From the NCBI RefSeq assembly GCF_020520425.1, contig NC_079487.1, forward strand, positions 82,341,141 to 82,405,140: DNA of 64,000 bases, in the 5' to 3' direction. Every line of letters starts with the position of its first letter. Position 1 is the first letter of the stretch. Under the pieces are notes generated by a model that had not been told where the DNA came from, searched no databases, and worked only from the letters and a program-made list of their open reading frames with translations. Below, in pieces: positions 42,701 to 54,942 of the stretch. Both the position numbers and the translations under genes were made by a program. The stretch comes from Spinacia oleracea (taxonomy: Eukaryota > Streptophyta > Magnoliopsida > Caryophyllales > Amaranthaceae).

Positions 42701-45700
42701 CTGTTAAGCATGGGGAATGATTGTCATCCTGTTCACAGTAACCAGAAATCCTCGCAAATGTTTCTTGCCTTTTAGGGTAACCATCAATGTAAATGCTCCC
42801 TTTAATAGTTCCACCAGTTTTTCTACCAGATAGGACATCCATGAGAGTTGTTTTTCCAGCACCACTTTTGCCAACCAATGCAGTGAGGATTCCTGGTCTA
42901 AATGCCCCTGTGACGTCATCTAACAGCTGCAGCTTCTCCCTCGATACACCTTGCTGTTTAAGTTCCTGGAAGAATATATAGAACGATAAAGACAGCGCCC
43001 AAAAGAGGAATATGTAAGGACTTCAATAATGACGGAGTAAAAGCAAGGAGATACCACAGGGACATCCACATAGTAACTAATGTTGCTAAAAGCCATAGAA
43101 AGAGGTTGAAACGGAAGAACCATGCCTCTCTTTTTCATTTCTTTTCCTGGAAGACAACAAAAACACAGTCAATGATAAAGAAATAGAGTGAGCATAAGAG
43201 GAGACAGAGCAGGACTGACCAGTAAATGAGAATGACTTCTGCAAAAAATCTCCTAGTTCAATAGCGGAATTTTCTTGGTCCTCTTCCTGGTTCTGATGTT
43301 GATGCTTCTCTTTGGAGATGACAGCTTGACGCATTCCAAGGGCTACATTGAGCAGTAAAAAAAATTGACTACTTACTTCCATTTAGTATCATTAATCTGT
43401 CTTCTAGAGTAAAGAAAATAAAATAAAAGTACAATCTCTGGAATATCTTTTACTTGTATGTTTTTATAAGTGGTGTCTTACTTTTCTAAATCTAGTAGAA
43501 GCAACACATTTCCCAAACGCAACAGGTTTTCGGAAAGTGTTTAAAATTTTAGCACAAATTTAACCTTGCTCGCTTCAATACATCATAGATGGTATGTGAC
43601 CCAAAAAATAACTACCCGTTACATGCCATCTTTTCATGCTGTACCCATCTTGGGGTATTTTACTCGATCAACATAATTCAGAAGTATGGTAATCATAAGA
43701 AGTCTCCGACATGGATGTGTCAACCTATTCAACGTATATCATCTTATTTCTTAAGTATCAATACCCAAATATCCATACAATATTACAATGTCTATTAGGT
43801 GTTGGATGTTTTTACTCCAACTCGAGTATGGCAAGGTGGGTTGGAGATCGATATTCAGAGTAAAATAGATCTTAGGTGCTTCAACTTTCAGTAATGCTCC
43901 TTAAAAAAGGAATTTCAGGGACAAAAACATAGAAGTGGCAACATTATTTTTAAATCAATAATTCTACCAACGGAACTTTTTTTAAGGGACTAAGGTTAGA
44001 AGATATTTTAACTTACGGTTAAGGTATGTCAAGAAAAGTGTCAAGAGGATGTTAAATAGAATCATATATCCAAATAATGCACCAACACCAATCCAATACC
44101 AATAACTCTCGGGAAACAAGCTCCTTGCCTTCAAGAGCATCTCTCCCAAAGATAATGTGCTGTTTTCAGCTTTCTGCAGTTATAAAAGCTTAAAGAAATT
44201 AGTAAACAAATGATTCGGAATATGCCAAACATCGCAAAATTGAAAAGAAAATAAAGAAAAGAAAAGGCAAGATCAGTATGGTGTATTAGGTTTGCCTATG
44301 GTGAAACCAGCATGAAATTAGTAAATAAAATTTTCCATTTTAACTTCAATCATATTCTGTCCAACTCATTTTAGTCTAGGTGATCCAACATCTGTTTTCA
44401 TCAACACCAGAAGTATGAGACTCTATGATGTCAATAACGATGTACAAGATTAATCAATAAGGAAAAAGATAGACATTAAGTGGCTACCTTATCCCATGAA
44501 TGCCCTAGGAATTCGTTTACAGAAGCGGCATTCTGAGCATACATCAATGGGGAAACCCAATAACCCCAAATCCACCACTTAGGGATGCTGTCTGTCACAT
44601 TAGGGAATGTAAGCGTACAGAAAGTGACATAAAAATATAGCAGTAACAACTACTAAATTAAGCAAGTTTCACCTCTTGACAGGATAAATCCTCCTAGAGC
44701 CATAACAACTAGCATTGCAAAAGATCCAAAAGTATTAGCGACTACCAGATTTCTTCCTAAGGATGCCATTACTCGAAAGAGGCCAATTGACATCTGGTTC
44801 AAAAGGAAAACTAGAAAGAACTGCTTCAGGCATCTGCATAAATTCAAAACAAGAGAAGATGAAATCAAGATGGAGTCGTATGAAAAATTTGTGGCAAGCT
44901 ATGAAACCAGAATCAAGTAACTCTGACACCATGGAATTCATTCTACCATTTTTGGTCATTTGAAACATCTTTCAAAAATACTAAAAAGGAAAATTTACCT
45001 TGTTATTTCAGGATCAAATCCAACCAAATAATAAGTAATTCCTACCCAAATAGCACTCTCAAGAAATGAGGATGGAATGCTCAAAATCCAAGAAGGGAGT
45101 GTGTAAACCCAGGAAGGATAGAAGCTCAAGTCTCTATGCTTGTAAAGAACTGGAAGCTTTTGTATCAGCATTGGAACCTCCATGAAACCATTGAATAAAT
45201 TCATATTTATTGTAAAGTAGATAGCTCCAAGATAAATACTCCCGTCCTCAAGCGTGTTGTGATGCATAGCTTTCCGAAAGAATACAGTTACAATGATGAG
45301 AGTAATCAAAAGAAGCTGCAACATAGAAATCAAGTGCCGTATTAGGATAAACAGAAAAATCATCAGTTACTAATCTCTGTTAATAGCTTCATACTATCAA
45401 AAGCTATTCATCACTTAATTTATAATAGTACCCTTCTGAAGCATTGAGGTGTTTATGTGTCAAAATTCAAAAATATCAAAAAACTGTTTTCCAAAGATAA
45501 TGTGAAATTACACCATCTCGGATAAACCAACTGAAAATAGTGATCTATAGGAGAAATGATACATAGAAGGAGACTTAACCTGTGTGTATTTAAATATGTA
45601 TAGAAATACATTTCGTTTCATTAGTAACATTTGCCAAGAAAACCCAATCTTCAGAAGCTCAATCTTCCCGACACCATATGAAGAAGTTGACAGAGCAGCT

Positions 45701-47104
45701 GGATGATTGTTACGTTTATCAAAAGGAATAGCAAGCTCCCTGGACAATTTACAGCCAAGACGGAATGATCTAAAAGCTTCCACAAACTTTTCCACGGGCA
45801 CATATTGGTAGTAACAACCAGGGTACCAGTATTGTCTTTGGTCTTTTACCGATATTACCTGTGTCAAAATTTGCAGCAAAAGGCTATTTCAATCCAAATG
45901 AATGGAGATAATATATTCAAGATGATTTATCACTGCACATATATGTAAATAATTCATACTTCTTGTAGAAAATCCGCAACATTCTTTCTTTCTGGACATC
46001 TAAACCCCATATATGTGAAAAATTCAAGAGCTTCCTCGCGTGGTCCTTGATAAACAATCTGGCCTTCACACAAAAGAATAACATCATCGAATAATTCGTA
46101 TGTTTCAGGATCTGGCTGAAGTAAAGAGATGACAGTGGTATCTTCTAGAGCACGGGTGGAATGCCTGAGATATCTGATGATTTGATGAGTGGTTGAACTA
46201 TCCAGGCCTGTGGATATTTCATCCATTAAAAGCACTCTGGATGTACCCACAAGCAGTTCTCCTGGACATATAGCATATGTGTCAGTATTGCAATTACCTG
46301 AAAAGCCTCTTACCGAGATTGACACGCTACCAAAACCTCTCAAGTAGTGTTACCCGTTGTCAGTCTCTTCTTTTGCCCTCCAGAAATTCCTTTGAGCATT
46401 TCATCTCCCACCAGTGTATCCGCACAAATGTCCAATCCTAAAATCTTTGTACACAACACAAACCATCAACATGATGAGTTTATACCTATCCTTTTACTGG
46501 AAAAGTAATGGTTTATCTTCATTTCATGCACAATTCAATTGCTACTCAAAGCAGAGAGATATTATATGAACTAGCTCTTGAGCCCGTTCATAGAACGGAC
46601 AGTTATATAGTGGTTGTTTACCCGTATTTTAAAATTCTAATTTTATTGATGGCTAGTGATCGTAGTGAGAACAAATGATTTAAATAGAGGTGGAGGTTGA
46701 AAGAATATATATAAATTAAACGGATTTTTCATGAAATGACCCCGAGGTTTGCGTTAATGCACCAAATACCCCTAATGTTTCCCGAATGCACCAAATACCC
46801 CTGACCTATGCAATAATATCACAAAATGCCCTTTTGGCTGACGGTTGTTAACTCTCCATTAATCAGTTAATTAGTTAAAACATATTGCACCAAATACCCC
46901 TGAGGTTTGATATAATGCACGAAATATCCCAAATTTTTTCTTTAAATTTTTCCAAAAAACTAGCCGCTGGATTTGAATAATATAGCTGTTGCAAACCCTG
47001 ATTTCCCTTATATATACCCCGCATACCACCCTGAACCCATTCCCCCCCTTGCACAACAGCTACACCTGCACCCGCCTTCACAACACTGCAACAACAACAG
47101 CCAC

Positions 47105-47158
<54 letters not shown>

Positions 47159-50100
47159 CCACCACCAACAACAACAACAACAACCAGACAACACAGCAAG
47201 AACGACCAGAAAACAATAGCACCTCCCTTTGGTCATGTCTATTGTTGGCCTTGTTTGTATAAATGGCTTCATTTCCATTCTCAATCACATGAATGCCCGT
47301 TCTGTAAAGCTCTGGTTCAAGAAGATATACTTGTCCCTCTTTATGGTAGAGGCAAATCAAACATTGGCCCTAGACCGAGGCCAGTTCCCGGTGTTGATAT
47401 CCCTAACCTCTCTTCCTGGTAACGCCCTAAAACCGCTATGCCGCCGTCGGGGCCCGACTAGGGTGATTTGTCGAATCTCAGGTTCGGGTTGTTTGGTGGG
47501 TTTATGCCAATGGCTACTGCTAGGATTGGAAACATGACTATGTATGCTGGATTTGGTGGACTTTTTCCTTCGTTGATGAGTTTTCCAGTTTAATGGGTTC
47601 CCTCATTACCCAATGTATGGGACTGCACATGGTTTCACTTATTATCCACAGCCACCGATTTATGGGATGCACCATCATCACAGTCAAGGGTATATTATTC
47701 AACTACAACGACTAATTCTTTGAAAAAAATTAAAGAAAAAATTTGGGGTATTTCGTGCATTATATCAAACCTCATGGGTATTTGGTGCAATATGTTTTAA
47801 CTAATTAACTGACTAACGGATAGTTAACGGCCGTTAGCCAAAAGGGCATTTTGTGATATTATTGCATAGGTCAGGGGTATTTAGTGCATTCGGGAAATAT
47901 TAGGGATATTTGGTGCATTAACGCATAACTCGAGGTCATTTCATGAAAAATCCGTAAATTAAATGGTAAATTAATTTTGAGTGTTAAAGGGGAAGATCGA
48001 GTGGAAAAGACTGACCAAATATATTGGACTATTGGTGAATTGATGTTGAATGAGAAAAACAAAGTAGAAGAGGCGTTGAAGCTTTAAAATATAGCAAACG
48101 ATAAAAAATAAAAAATAAATTGATGGATGAGAGGAGAGGATGACAGTCATGACACATGTCTTTTAATCATCTATGGTTTCGCTTTTAAATACTAGGTATA
48201 CAAAATGTCCAGTCAGACATATTAGCAGGATAAAAATGGAAATGTCATGTATTGATGACGGCCATGCATGCAAAAAGTTCTCCCCAGTTTCCTCAGTTGG
48301 AATCATCACCTTGATTGCACACTGTTAACTGATTGCTTATAGTCTAATAAGATTATAAAGACAGGACCATTATTGTTGGCTGCTAACAGAAGTGACAGAA
48401 AAAAGCAGTGATGAAAACAAGGTAAACTGAGATGCATAAGCTATTATATACCTTCATTATATATTCTGCATATAGACTTGTTTTCTGCTCCCCTAGCGCG
48501 AGGGCCTACAGAATACCACCTCATGGTTACTGAAAATATAAATATTTCAGAATTGAGACAAAAGGGGAATGAGCTTCAAATAGTTTCACAAACCTTAATT
48601 AGTATATCAAGATCTTCATCAGGTTGTATCCCAGATCTCTTTTCTCTCCGTAGAAGTTCCAAAACCATATCTGTTGCATCAAACAGAAATACTTCTATCA
48701 AAATACAAGTTCCACAATATAGAATAATAAGATATGCACTGTATCCAGCTTACCATGTTTAAATCCGGCTCCTTGGCAACGTCTAGAAAATTCTATAGTT
48801 TCTCCAACTGTCATCTCTGCCATGTGCCAATCTCTTTGACTGACATAAGCAGAAGTCCTCTGAGGGATGAACTCATTTAGTTCATATCCATTGTAGCTTA
48901 CTTTCCCCAATGTCTTCAAATAATTGACATTACACTAGTTAGAAAAAGATAAAACAACCAGATTCCAGATATAGATATGAACTTAAGCTTTCAACCATCT
49001 CCTCCAGATCAATTCACAAGGACCTGCTTGTAGATCATCTAAATTCGCTTTTCTGTTCTCCATACATACTTAATGACAAGTGAATTTGAAAAACTTGGAA
49101 AATTTTCTGAATAAGGTGTTTTGCAGCTACTTAATCCCTTTCTTTGCATTTTGTAAGTACTAAATTTTCCTTGTAAAATGCTCTGGAAAAATAAAAAGTG
49201 CTGAGTTTTAATCTCACTGAAAAGCAATGTCAATTATACCTTTAATCCGGGCCCAAGACGTCCAGCAAGGGCCAAAAGAAGAGTGGTCTTCCCAGAACTT
49301 GGAGGACCCAAAAGCAGTGTCAACCTAAAAACAAGAAATAGAAGGAAAAGAAAAGGATCAGGAAAAAGAGAAATCTAATTAAACACAAGGCCAACTCAGT
49401 AAATTGAGTAGAAATCGTACCTTGAAGGCCTTATAATCCCACTAACATCGTTCAAGATAGACAATTTCACCCTTTTTCCACGGAAAATGCCTATCCTTCC
49501 CAAGAAAGCCTAAAGTAGTTTGTTGCAATAAAAGTTAATCATAAGATAGCTAAAACATGTAAATCTAGACTAGAATCATCAACTGTTACAAAGTTGTGGC
49601 CAGAAAGCTTACCTCACTCATATTAAAGATAACGTTGGGAATTGTTGGCAATGCTCGATTTCCAACATGGACAAGAGCATTCACCTTCAAATGCTTAAAT
49701 CGCACCTCAACCTTAGGAAATTCCAAACCTACACTACAAGATCACAATAAGAAAAGCCAACATGTATAAAAACTCAACACAAACGAAGAAACTTACTTCA
49801 CTTACTTCACTTATAAATGTTAAATAGCATATAGAAAAGGCGGTACCAAAGGAAAAGATGCATCTTGAAAAACATAACACCTTTACCGCACTTGATCTTC
49901 TAACTACAGAGTAGCCCTACACAAATTGTAGAAAAAGGAGGAAACAACCCACCTAGAATTCCAGTGATAACAATACAAATAACAAAGATTTAATTGACTA
50001 CACTGAATCATAAGAATCAAATCCCCAGCATAAACACTCCCTCTATCTAAATAATAGTCGCATACACTATATTATTGAATTATCCAACAATTGATGGGAG

Positions 50101-50588
50101 ATCGAGAGCGGGAATGACACAACTATTATTACTCCTATATCACTTGGTTGCAATAGAAATGCATACTGTGAACATTAATGCATCAAATAAGAACAACAGG
50201 AAAAACATTTCTCAGGGAAATATTCACAAACAGTTGGTGCTCATTCTTAAAACAAAAAATGAAGTACAAATATCACAACTTACGCGACAAATCTTTGTCT
50301 TAATCTGGTAAAAAACAGTTCAGGATCATCATTAACAGCAGCAGAAAGACGATCCAACACAAGATTACGATCATCTTTACCAAGTTTAGTAATATCAACT
50401 TGAGAAACATCACCAGAAACAGTCTTAAAAAGGGAAATTCTGGCTTGATGGTAAGTGGGTGAGCGCTTTAAAGCTACCCATTTGTGGGAATCATCGTCTT
50501 CTTGTTCTCGTTCTTGTTCCAAATGAATTTGGGATTCTGAGCTTGATTCTGCAATTGGGTTTTCTGATTCTGAGTAACTCCGCATCAT
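39778..50588 (-). CDS. ABCG32: Full-size ABCG (PDR) transporter, ABCG32-like
   Basis: Twenty-four coding exons with GT-AG introns join in phase to 1428 residues, from MMRSYSES at 50588 to FNFQRR at 39778. The order is cytosolic N-terminus, nucleotide-binding domain 1 (Walker [10 protein letters not shown] at about 178-186, signature [13 protein letters not shown] ending near 328, Walker B VLLMDE), membrane domain 1, nucleotide-binding domain 2 (Walker [10 protein letters not shown] at about 870-878, [24 protein letters not shown]) and membrane domain 2. Length, exon pattern and blocks such as [15 protein letters not shown] and [11 protein letters not shown] resemble ABCG32/PEC1, which exports cutin precursors at the plasma membrane of epidermal cells. 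The function is inferred from the family. All catalytic motifs are intact. Intron 7 (46445-48451) is enlarged by a Helitron and a Pack-MULE. Exons: 50284-50588, 49613-49733, 49421-49509, 49240-49324, 48754-48913, 48594-48670, 48452-48505, 46354-46444, 45960-46261, 45580-45858, 44999-45315, 44673-44833, 44488-44591, 44017-44173, 43220-43342, 43055-43146, 42633-42965, 42146-42436, 41664-41747, 41445-41578, 41148-41375, 40839-41010, 40315-40569, 39778-40050. Confidence 0.95.
46975..47690 (+). pseudogene. Captured fragment of an RMA-type RING E3 ligase
   Basis: On the plus strand 47220-47425 encodes [18 protein letters not shown], then [13 protein letters not shown] and [10 protein letters not shown], the second half of the RING domain and the conserved block after it in RMA (RNF5-like) membrane-anchored ubiquitin ligases. 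The preceding Gln-coding CAA tract and Pro/His-rich part are contiguous with it, but the first RING cysteines are missing and an A-P-P-F stretch replaces the TLC that normally precedes GH. Downstream, shifted frames keep pieces such as [21 protein letters not shown]. Frame changes near 47450 and a stop show that it is not a working gene. The parent gene is not in this window. Confidence 0.85.
47102..47190 (+). repeat. (CAA)n microsatellite in the captured gene fragment
   Basis: About 25 CAA units, slightly interrupted by CACCACCA, lie in the captured RMA fragment. In the parent frame they would code for Gln or, shifted, Asn or Thr. The tract produces long spurious ORFs of Val, Cys or Leu on the other strand. 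Confidence 0.9.
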
Positions 50589-50904
50589 ATTTTTTGAAAG
50601 AAAAAAGGGAAGGTGATGAAGGAGTGGGGGTGATGAGAGAGAAATTGAGGTGATTCATTGAGAATGGTGATGGATTTAAAGGTCGTTGCATTTATGTGAT
50701 ATTGAGCTACTTCGTCTGCTACTGAAGAAACAGGGAAATAGAGAGAGGAGAGAGAGAAAGACCGTTGAGAAGTGGGAAGATTTGGTGGGACTTTCAAACT
50801 CCCGGGGAATGTGGCCCGGTAGTCGTCAGGTAGTCAATGCTAGGGCTAAGTGGCTAACCTTCAAGGGATGGTCCAGGCAATCTCCGGATTCCCGTTAAAA
50901 ACTA
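50589..50904 (-). promoter_or_regulatory. 5' UTR and proximal promoter of the ABCG gene
   Basis: Directly upstream of the ABCG start codon on the minus strand, the sequence is pyrimidine-rich (TTCTCTCTC runs at about 50630-50760), as in many plant 5' UTRs. A Stowaway MITE begins at 50905, so proximal control elements must fit within about 300 bp. No specific site can be named. Confidence 0.45.
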
Positions 50905-51162
50905 CTCCTCCATCCAGGAATACTCGCAACGGTTTGACTGGGCACGCTTGCCAATGCACAACTTTGACTATCAATATCTTCAATTACATATTATAAAAAC
51001 TTATAAAATATCAATATTTTGAAAATGTATATTAAGATGAAGCCAACAATATATTATATGCTAACACTTATTTTCATATACTATAAATAAAATAAGGTCA
51101 AAGTAAATTATGTGAATAGTGCAAAAAGTCAAACCGTTGCGAGTATTTTGGGACGGAGGGAG
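50905..51162. mobile_element. Stowaway MITE, family 1 (second copy)
   Basis: The ends CTCCTCCATCC and GGACGGAGGGAG are flanked by TA (50903-50904, 51163-51164). Inside, ATACTCGCAACGGTTTG pairs with CAAACCGTTGCGAGTAT. The interior shares GCCAATGCACAACTTTGA with the copy at 37586-37841. It is 258 bp long and noncoding. Confidence 0.9.
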
Positions 51163-51234
51163 TACTCCATATATTAGCCCCGTGGATGCACGATTTGCCA
51201 AAAAATAAATTAGATATAACTTTTGTAATATATA

Positions 51235-51558
51235 CTCCCTCCGTATTTATTTAAGGAATACATTTGGCCGAATACGTGTATTAAGAAGAGAATTGAATGA
51301 AATAAAGTAATAAAATAAGTGGGGTTGGGTAGATATTTTAATAAGTAAAACAAGTGGAATCATGTCATTTTAGGGGGTGGGGTGTAGGGTGTAGTTCTGA
51401 AATTGTTTATTTAATAGGGTGGTCGGACATAGGATATATTAGATAGATTATTTAATTAGATGGTGGGGTTGATAAGTTACTAAAAATGGCAAGTGTATCT
51501 CTTAAATAAATACGGCCAGAAAAGGCAAGTGTATCCCTTAAATAAATACAGAGGGAGT
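51235..51558. mobile_element. Stowaway MITE, family 2
   Basis: Inverted ends CTCCCTCCGTATTTATTTAA and TTAAATAAATACAGAGGGAG are flanked by the TA duplication (51233-51234 and 51559-51560). The right TA abuts the Helitron terminus CTAG at 51561. It is 324 bp long and noncoding. Confidence 0.9.
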
Positions 51559-51890
51559 ACTAGTCTGTACCTGTGCGATTGCACGGGTATCTATAAAAGT
51601 ATATAAAATGCTTAAACCTTATTGTTAATTAACTACAATGTTTATTGTGTGGCAATACCAAAACATCTCTATTATATAAGCCAAGAGGGGAGGGGCAATT
51701 CGGTAACAACATTTTTCGTGTCCCCCAGCAAAAAAACGAAAATACCCTCCAGTCGTAAAATCTCTCTGCTTGCTGAATGCGTCTCTCCCTTCTCACTTTT
51801 CTCTCTCCTCACTAGCTTTCCCCCACCAAATCGTTGTCGTTTCTAGGGTTAGGATTACACTTCCTCGCGTCCCAATCGCCTCCATCCTCG

Positions 51891-51976
51891 ATCGCTTCCC
51901 ATCATCGATCTTCAATCGCTTCCCATCATCGATCTTCAATCGCTTCCCATCATCGGCCTTCCATCGCTTCCCATCT
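51891..51976. repeat. 24-bp minisatellite near the Helitron 5' end
   Basis: Four near-identical copies of CGCTTCCCATCATCGATCTT (first 20 bases of the unit) run from 51891. The reading frames through them give serine/histidine-rich spurious peptides. Confidence 0.75.
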
Positions 51977-51985
51977 GCGCGAAAT

Positions 51986-52380
51986 GATGCAGCAACCGAG
52001 GTCGATGTCGTCGCTCTCTCAAGGATTTCCGTCACAGCATAACGGAGTTTTCTCTCAAATATCTCAGAACTCCATTGACGCGATCTTCACTGAAAATTAG
52101 GTTAGTTTCCTCTTTCCTCTTGATTTTCCTTGCTTAATTGATTGAAATTCTGGAAATTTTCGAAATGATTTTGTTATATATTTCAATTTGTTTTTGGTGA
52201 ATTCTTTTGTAACTCATGCTACGACATAGGTGAATAATAGCATATGAAATTCTTGATTGCTTAGGTATTTTAAAAATTAGTTGAATTTGTTTGTTAATAT
52301 GTGATTTATTGAAATTTCTTTGTTTCATATTGACTAATCCCAATTTCTGAAAATTTGCTGATTTTTAGTCTTTGACTTTT
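51986..52380 (+). repeat. Helitron internal direct repeat, copy 1
   Basis: This copy begins GATGCAGCAACCGAGGTCG and shares with copy 2 (54943-55410) the blocks CGGAGTTTTCTCTCAAAT, TTCTGGAAATTTTCGAAATG and CCCAATTTCTG. An ATG-led frame gives MMQQPRSM..., then a probable donor (GAAAATTAG|GTTAG), so it may be a captured first exon. I could not name the parent gene. Confidence 0.75.
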
Positions 52381-53644
52381 CTTCAAGATGGAGATATTTA
52401 TGGAATTTGTTTTTTGCGTTTAATTTTGCTTTTGGTTTTTTTTTTTTTTTTCAATTTATTAGGGTTTAGAAGATAGAAGCATAACCAAAAACCCATCAAA
52501 GGTGGTCGCTTCCACCTATAATGGTTCAATTTGTGGGTTCGAATCGCTTCTCCACCTCCTTCCTTTTTCTCTCCATGCTGACACTTTCCAGGTTCGTTCT
52601 TTTTCTTTATATTGTTTTCAGTTTATGATTCTTTTTTATTGATTTGAACTACTCCTCTTGAATGGCTTTAGAATGATTCTTTTGGGATTATTTTCTGAAT
52701 TTAATTTTGATTTAATAGTTGAATACATTGTTTTGTAATCGAATTGTCTTTTGCTGGTTTTATTCCTTGCGCCTTTTGTTTATGTTACCCTTATTTTTTA
52801 TATGGGTTTTGCCTTTTGTTTGCTTTTGTGAAGATTCAGATTTATTTGTTCTTATTAATGTGAGATTTTATTTGTTTTGTGGGGTTATCAATACCATGAT
52901 ATTGATGTTCACTGTTGATTAGATTAATTTATCTATGAACTTGATGTCTATGTATAGATTAATCAACGGTTTTGGCTTAATCTAAGTATTTAGGGAGTTG
53001 CATTGCCAATTTGGATCTTAAAAGATGAACATAATTAGTAATTACTCAGAAAATCATATTCAACATGAATTTTTACCCTCCATTACAGAATAATGGACCA
53101 AATTTGAGGTTATTGGAACTTTGACCTCGGCTTCTTATCATTGTACATTGGTATAAATGATTCGTATAGAGATGATTGTATTTAAGTTTTTGTAGAGATT
53201 AATCAACCAAGTATATTTGGGCATTGCCGATCAACACACATTGCTAGCGAATTACTAGCCAAAGTTAGACAAAATGTTGAATGCAGATTCTTATCAAATT
53301 GTGTATTAACCGTATTGATTCTTATCTTACTTGGTGGGGTTTTTAGAAGGATTTGTATTTCCTTTTTATTAGTTTTTGTCATCTGTCTTATAGCTAGATA
53401 GTTTTTATTTTCCGATATGTGCTTGGGAGCTTAATCATGTTTCATTTGAAGAGTCATTCATTAGCCATTATCCATCCCATGTTAACAGTAAAGCATATTG
53501 CAATTGAAGTGCATATGAACTTCTGTAACATATAAGATTGGCAGCTAAGTATTATGTCATTCATGTGTTTATTAATGCACAATTTGTTGTTATATTTGGT
53601 TTACGAATAAAAGATTGAATCTGATTGCTGTTATGTTATCCCAG

Positions 53645-53819
53645 ACATTCCTCCTGACAGGAGACGACCTGATTGAATACAAGAATGAAAATAGCTGTTG
53701 GTGCTGCCAAAGGCTTGGAATACTTGCACGATAAAGCAAATCCGCCAATTATATATCGTGATTTAAAATGTTCAAACGTATTACTTGATGAAGATTACAA
53801 ATCAAAGCTGTCTTGATCA
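53645..53819 (+). pseudogene. Captured kinase fragment (RLCK-VII / PBS1-like)
   Basis: The frame reads [20 protein letters not shown], then [20 protein letters not shown]. This is the end of helix E and the catalytic loop of a receptor-like cytoplasmic kinase, with the YRDLKCSN form (not HRD plus KPAN). It begins with PDRRRPD after a splice-acceptor-like TTATCCCAG and has a one-base deletion in the codon for the usual Trp (GATTG-AATACA). It ends at a stop just before DFG. It is a fragment of one exon and non-functional. Confidence 0.85.
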
Positions 53820-54651
53820 ATTCCAAGGTATGCTTATATTTTTTCCTTATCATTCAAATTAGCCTTTGTGGAGACAATAACTTCCAATCTGAATTTGTTT
53901 AGGATTTTCAGATTCCGTCTTTTACTCTTCTACATGTTTTTACTCTGTATATTTTAGCTTTGTCTATCTTAAACTTTTTATTGGTGCATTCTCCAATTTA
54001 AATCTTCTATTTAAGTTCACTCTTAATTGATACGGAGTAGTTTCCTTCTCTCTGCTTTACTTATCCTTCAAATTAGGTTTTGTGTAGACAACTTTTTTCT
54101 TTTATTAATTTTGATCATGATTTCTTTTAGTAATTACTAATGCATACTTCGTAGTTAATAAAATTGTTAGTTCAATCACAAACTCATATTTTCCCGGTCA
54201 CCAATGTTCTGTAAGTTCATGATTTGAATTAGTTAGATATTTCAAATAGGAGTATGTAACTACATATCCCTATATTCATTTGCAGGCCCGGGGCGAAGAC
54301 GACAAGTTGGGGCCCTTTTTCATTGTGCTCTATTGGCACTTCATTAGGCTCAATCGGCACATCATTAGGCAGATTTGGCATATCATTAGGGCAATTAGGC
54401 GTATCTTAAGACACATTAGGCGAAGTGTCTAATTTTAATTCTTAGCCTATGTTTAATTCTTAATCCACTGTTTTCCAATTGATTAAAATATGTATGTTTC
54501 TCTGATTTCATAACAATAATACAACACTTGATTTGTCTCAATCAATTGCAAAGATCATAGATGATTATAGTGACATTTAATTTCAATTATCTCATTTTTT
54601 ATGAAATTAGCGACTCTAGGGTTTGTTCTAATTAATTGAAAATGTTAACAG

Positions 54652-54835
54652 GTATTGGAGTTGGCTGGAAACACAGCAAGAGACAACAAGAAGTCAAGAA
54701 TAGTATCGCGTCACATTCAATTAGCAGTAAGGAACGATGAGTAATTAAGCAAGCTTTTGGGTCAAGTAACAATCGCAAATGGCGGCGTATTGCCCAAACA
54801 TTAATCCTACTCTTCTACCTAAGAAGCTGGAGGAG
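54652..54835 (+). pseudogene. Captured histone H2A exon 2 fragment
   Basis: After an intron-like TGTTAACAG, the frame reads [20 protein letters not shown], then [14 protein letters not shown] follows where a Glu codon is expected, then LSKLLGQVTIANGGVLP and, after a one-base shift, the INPTLLPKK block. This is the C-terminal half of plant H2A; the start coincides with the usual H2A intron position. One nonsense codon and one frameshift make it a pseudogene. Confidence 0.88.
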
Positions 54836-54942
54836 GTGGTAAAGACAATAATACTCTATCTCAAGAGTTCTAGACATATCTCGGATACCACACTAGAGTT
54901 CTAGACAATAATATATGCGATCATTTGAAGGAGATTAAGTAT

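Larger units (their letters stand above)
46721..47954 (+). mobile_element. Pack-MULE with 240-bp inverted repeats
   Basis: Inverted repeats of about 240 bp (46721-46960 and 47715-47954) agree at roughly 90 percent of positions. They are flanked by a perfect 9-bp duplication, TAAATTAAA, at 46712-46720 and 47955-47963. Long inverted repeats with a 9-bp duplication define Mutator-like elements. The arms repeat CACCAAATACCCCT. The centre contains a host-gene fragment of the RMA RING type and no transposase, so this is a Pack-MULE. It is nested in a Helitron, itself in an intron of the ABCG gene. Confidence 0.92.
46571..48200 (-). mobile_element. Non-autonomous Helitron in ABCG intron 7
   Basis: On the minus strand the 3' end reads a hairpin CCGTTC-TAT-GAACGG, nine bases, then CTAG, followed by T (46570/46571). 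That is the standard Helitron 3' terminus at an A|T site. The other end, near 48200, reads on the minus strand TATTTAAAAGCGAAACC, close to known Helitron 5' ends, but the first bases are decayed, so that limit is approximate. Without the nested Mutator element (46721-47954) only about 390 bp remain. There is no helicase. Confidence 0.65.

Noticed and set aside
46875..47360. ORFs encoding long runs of Leu, Val, Cys, Thr or Gln
   Set aside because: They are readings of the (CAA)n tract in different frames; only the RING-coding frame has family similarity.
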